This document shows, one piece after another, positions 58,170 to 60,000 of a stretch of DNA of 60,000 bases. The stretch comes from Owenia fusiformis (Eukaryota > Annelida > Polychaeta > Sabellida > Oweniidae), in the NCBI GenBank assembly GCA_903813345.2, contig CAIIXF020000011.1:32544166-32604165 (forward strand). Reading direction: 5' to 3'. Numbering within the stretch: the first letter of the stretch is position 1; every line of letters begins with the position of its first letter. The position numbers were made by a program, and so were the translations under genes. Under the pieces are notes generated by a model. It saw only the letters and a program-made list of their open reading frames with translations, was not told the origin of the DNA and ran no database searches.

Positions 58170-60000
58170 TGTCACAATTTCACATTCATGATTTTTTTCA
58201 TGGAAAACAATTTCAGTCTTGCACTAACTCTTCAGAAAGGAGGTCCAATTTAACCTGGTCCTGCATACAAGTTAATCGTTCGCTTGTTACTGAGCTGGCT
58301 TATAAATAAAGTCACATCTGAGCATTTTTAGGCTTGTATACTGGACTTTATAAGGTTATTATATTGTGCAGATGAATAGTATAGAGGATTGCCACGATTT
58401 GAGGCATTTCTTTGGGTTACCTGTAAGTCTGATATTGACATCCAGTAGCAAGGGCATTTGTCATTGTGGTAGTCTTCTTCACATTTCAAAATTGGATTTT
58501 AAAATTGGAGTTATGAAAGATAAAAATGACTTGGATGAATCCAAAAAACCTTGACATATTCATGAACCCACATGTTTTTGTTTGTTTTTTTACTTTCAAA
58601 GCAAATATACACACCACAGTTACAAGATTTACTATTTTAACTAATTCAGCTGAAGAATCACATTGAATTAAAACATTGTATGTGTTGAAGACTATCAGAC
58701 AATATGTTCAGTGTAGATGCATGCATATAATTTGAGGGTGATGTTGCACCCTGGGTTGTATTTGTTTTTTATGTAAGATTTAACAAATTATGTAAGATAG
58801 ACTAGAGTAGATGTACTAAACTAACTTAAATTGTGCACAAGCTGAAAGTAAAAGCAGTCTCACTGAGGGAAATGTCACAGTAATCACTCCATACAATCAG
58901 AAAACACAAGGGCAACATTTGAAAGTACACTAAATTAGGTAAATGGCCCATGTAAATGAATGGAGAGCTTGGTGTATTTCTTTGGACGTTATATCAATTT
59001 AATTGGCTATTTCTGTTATAGTGATCGAAATGTTTCACTACAAGCTTGTGCTAAGTTCTTTAAATAAGACTTCCATTTCTTTTAATCAAATTAGTATCAT
59101 GAAGCCAAATTTGATTGGATCTTTCCTTTAGCAGTTCAAAGGAGAATTTGTGATGTCATTACCAAACAAATGATGTGTAAGGTTATTTCTAGATTTTGAT
59201 AATTTTATTTATTCCTCAAAACCCATTTTAGGCTTCATCGTGCTTATTGATTTTTACATATTTTTTATTTTCACAATTTTTATTTTTTTGGTGTTTAGGA
59301 GGAGTTTAATCAGGTAATTTTAGATTTGTCTTCTCTCTCTTTTAAAGTGGCTCAGTCTAACTCTGATCTCAAAATGTAGAATGAATACATCCATGTTTAA
59401 CATAAAAGCTTGTAACCTATCAGTTGACTTTGATATATTACCAGGTACCTTCTTTTCTGTTCTGTAAATATAAAACTTTGAAGAAGCTCATCTAGTAACT
59501 AGTAAGCAGTAAGAGCAAGTAGAAAGGTTTATGGAAATTGCTTATATTCAGTCTATTGGATGGGGCATGGGGATGCTTTGGAAAGTATATGTACATGTTA
59601 GATCATTGCTGGAGACAGTGCCACCTTAAAAGAGACAATATGCTTTGGTTTGCCTTTTTCATATTTTTTTTTACAATTTTCCCAAGTCTCACCATACTTT
59701 GTTTCATTTATTACACTCAATATCTTACCTGTCTTTCTCTTTCTATAGATTTAGAGGCACTTTTTGTGTGATTTTATGATTTAATATTTTATAATTTATT
59801 GATTCTAAAATAGTGAATTCAACATTTTATACCTCTGAAGTATATGATCTGTTTATAAGAATTACTTTTTGTGCACCTATTAATTTTTTATTTCGTTTAA
59901 AGGCCCCATGCAAAGTTTGAAAATAAAAAAGCACTTCAAAATCAATTTTTTGATATATTGAAAAGTTTCACTTAACACTAGGGGTGGGACGGGTCGAAAT
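58170..60000. other. INCENP downstream intron region to window edge
   Basis: AT-rich intron after the last firm exon. The only exon candidates seen are 59299-59313 and 58372-58422. The last bases (AGGGGTGGGACGGGTCG, 59980 on) look like the end of a further mobile element, which cannot be judged at the edge. Confidence 0.4.
59299..59313 (+). CDS. INCENP: Candidate 15-base INCENP microexon
   Basis: A pyrimidine-rich TTTTTTTGGTGTTTAG acceptor is followed by GAGGAGTTTAATCAG and a GTAATTTT donor. It would add EEFNQ in phase 0 after the exon ending at 58166. The acidic residues suit the start of the charged helix, but five residues cannot be confirmed by homology. Confidence 0.35.

Noticed and set aside
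58372-58422. In-phase 51-base exon candidate with AG acceptor and GTAAG donor
   Set aside because: Splice signals are good and the phase is 0, but the peptide (MNSIEDCHDLRHFFGLP) does not resemble INCENP at this point; kept only as a possible alternative exon.

Overview
This is a window of an animal nuclear genome. The genes are split into many short exons with GT/AG introns. The introns are AT-rich (TA, poly-A and poly-T rich) and loaded with miniature inverted-repeat elements, non-LTR retrotransposons and minisatellites. The three complete or nearly complete host genes (COPB1, an R-Ras-type GTPase, INCENP) are highly conserved animal genes. The repeat content (a 2A-bearing LINE, and a hairpin-ended element with a central tandem array like the 'pearl'/Helentron elements of bivalves) points to a marine invertebrate, perhaps a mollusc or other lophotrochozoan. 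That guess is weak, and no species can be named.

Layout. 27-4826 (minus): 5' half of a GMC (FAD-dependent glucose/choline dehydrogenase-like) oxidoreductase, running off the left edge. About 4860-9300: spacer with at least four miniature inverted-repeat elements. 9330-19716 (plus): COPB1, a non-coding first exon plus 19 coding exons, 960 aa; every exon junction keeps the reading frame. About 19717-25418: 3' ends of two convergent genes, with a 0.85-kb minisatellite of 24-bp units. 25419-43361 (minus): R-Ras/RRAS2-type small GTPase, six coding exons, 199 aa, C-terminal CRIL prenylation box. Its introns hold a 1.8-kb element with an internal satellite, a 41-bp minisatellite built around its own splice acceptor, a 4.4-kb foldback-like inverted repeat and a truncated LINE. 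43376-43750: apparent bidirectional promoter shared with INCENP. 45592-58166 and beyond (plus): INCENP, ten coding exons seen if a microexon is counted; the coiled coil and IN-box lie past the right edge. Its first long intron holds an antisense LINE of about 6.6 kb, itself interrupted by a mariner-type element.

The host genes have separate jobs: COPI vesicle coat, Ras-family signalling, and the chromosomal passenger complex. As I recall the human map, COPB1 and RRAS2 are close neighbours on chromosome 11p15 and INCENP is on 11q, so the linkage here may be ancestral. The most unusual content is repeat structure: the foldback element with internal direct repeats, the hairpin-ended element that has grown a satellite, the splice-acceptor minisatellite, and a promoter-like segment with spliced-looking small exons just before the 2A-bearing LINE ORF. 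Exon calls were made by hand from splice consensus, frame continuity and remembered family sequences; no database search was run.
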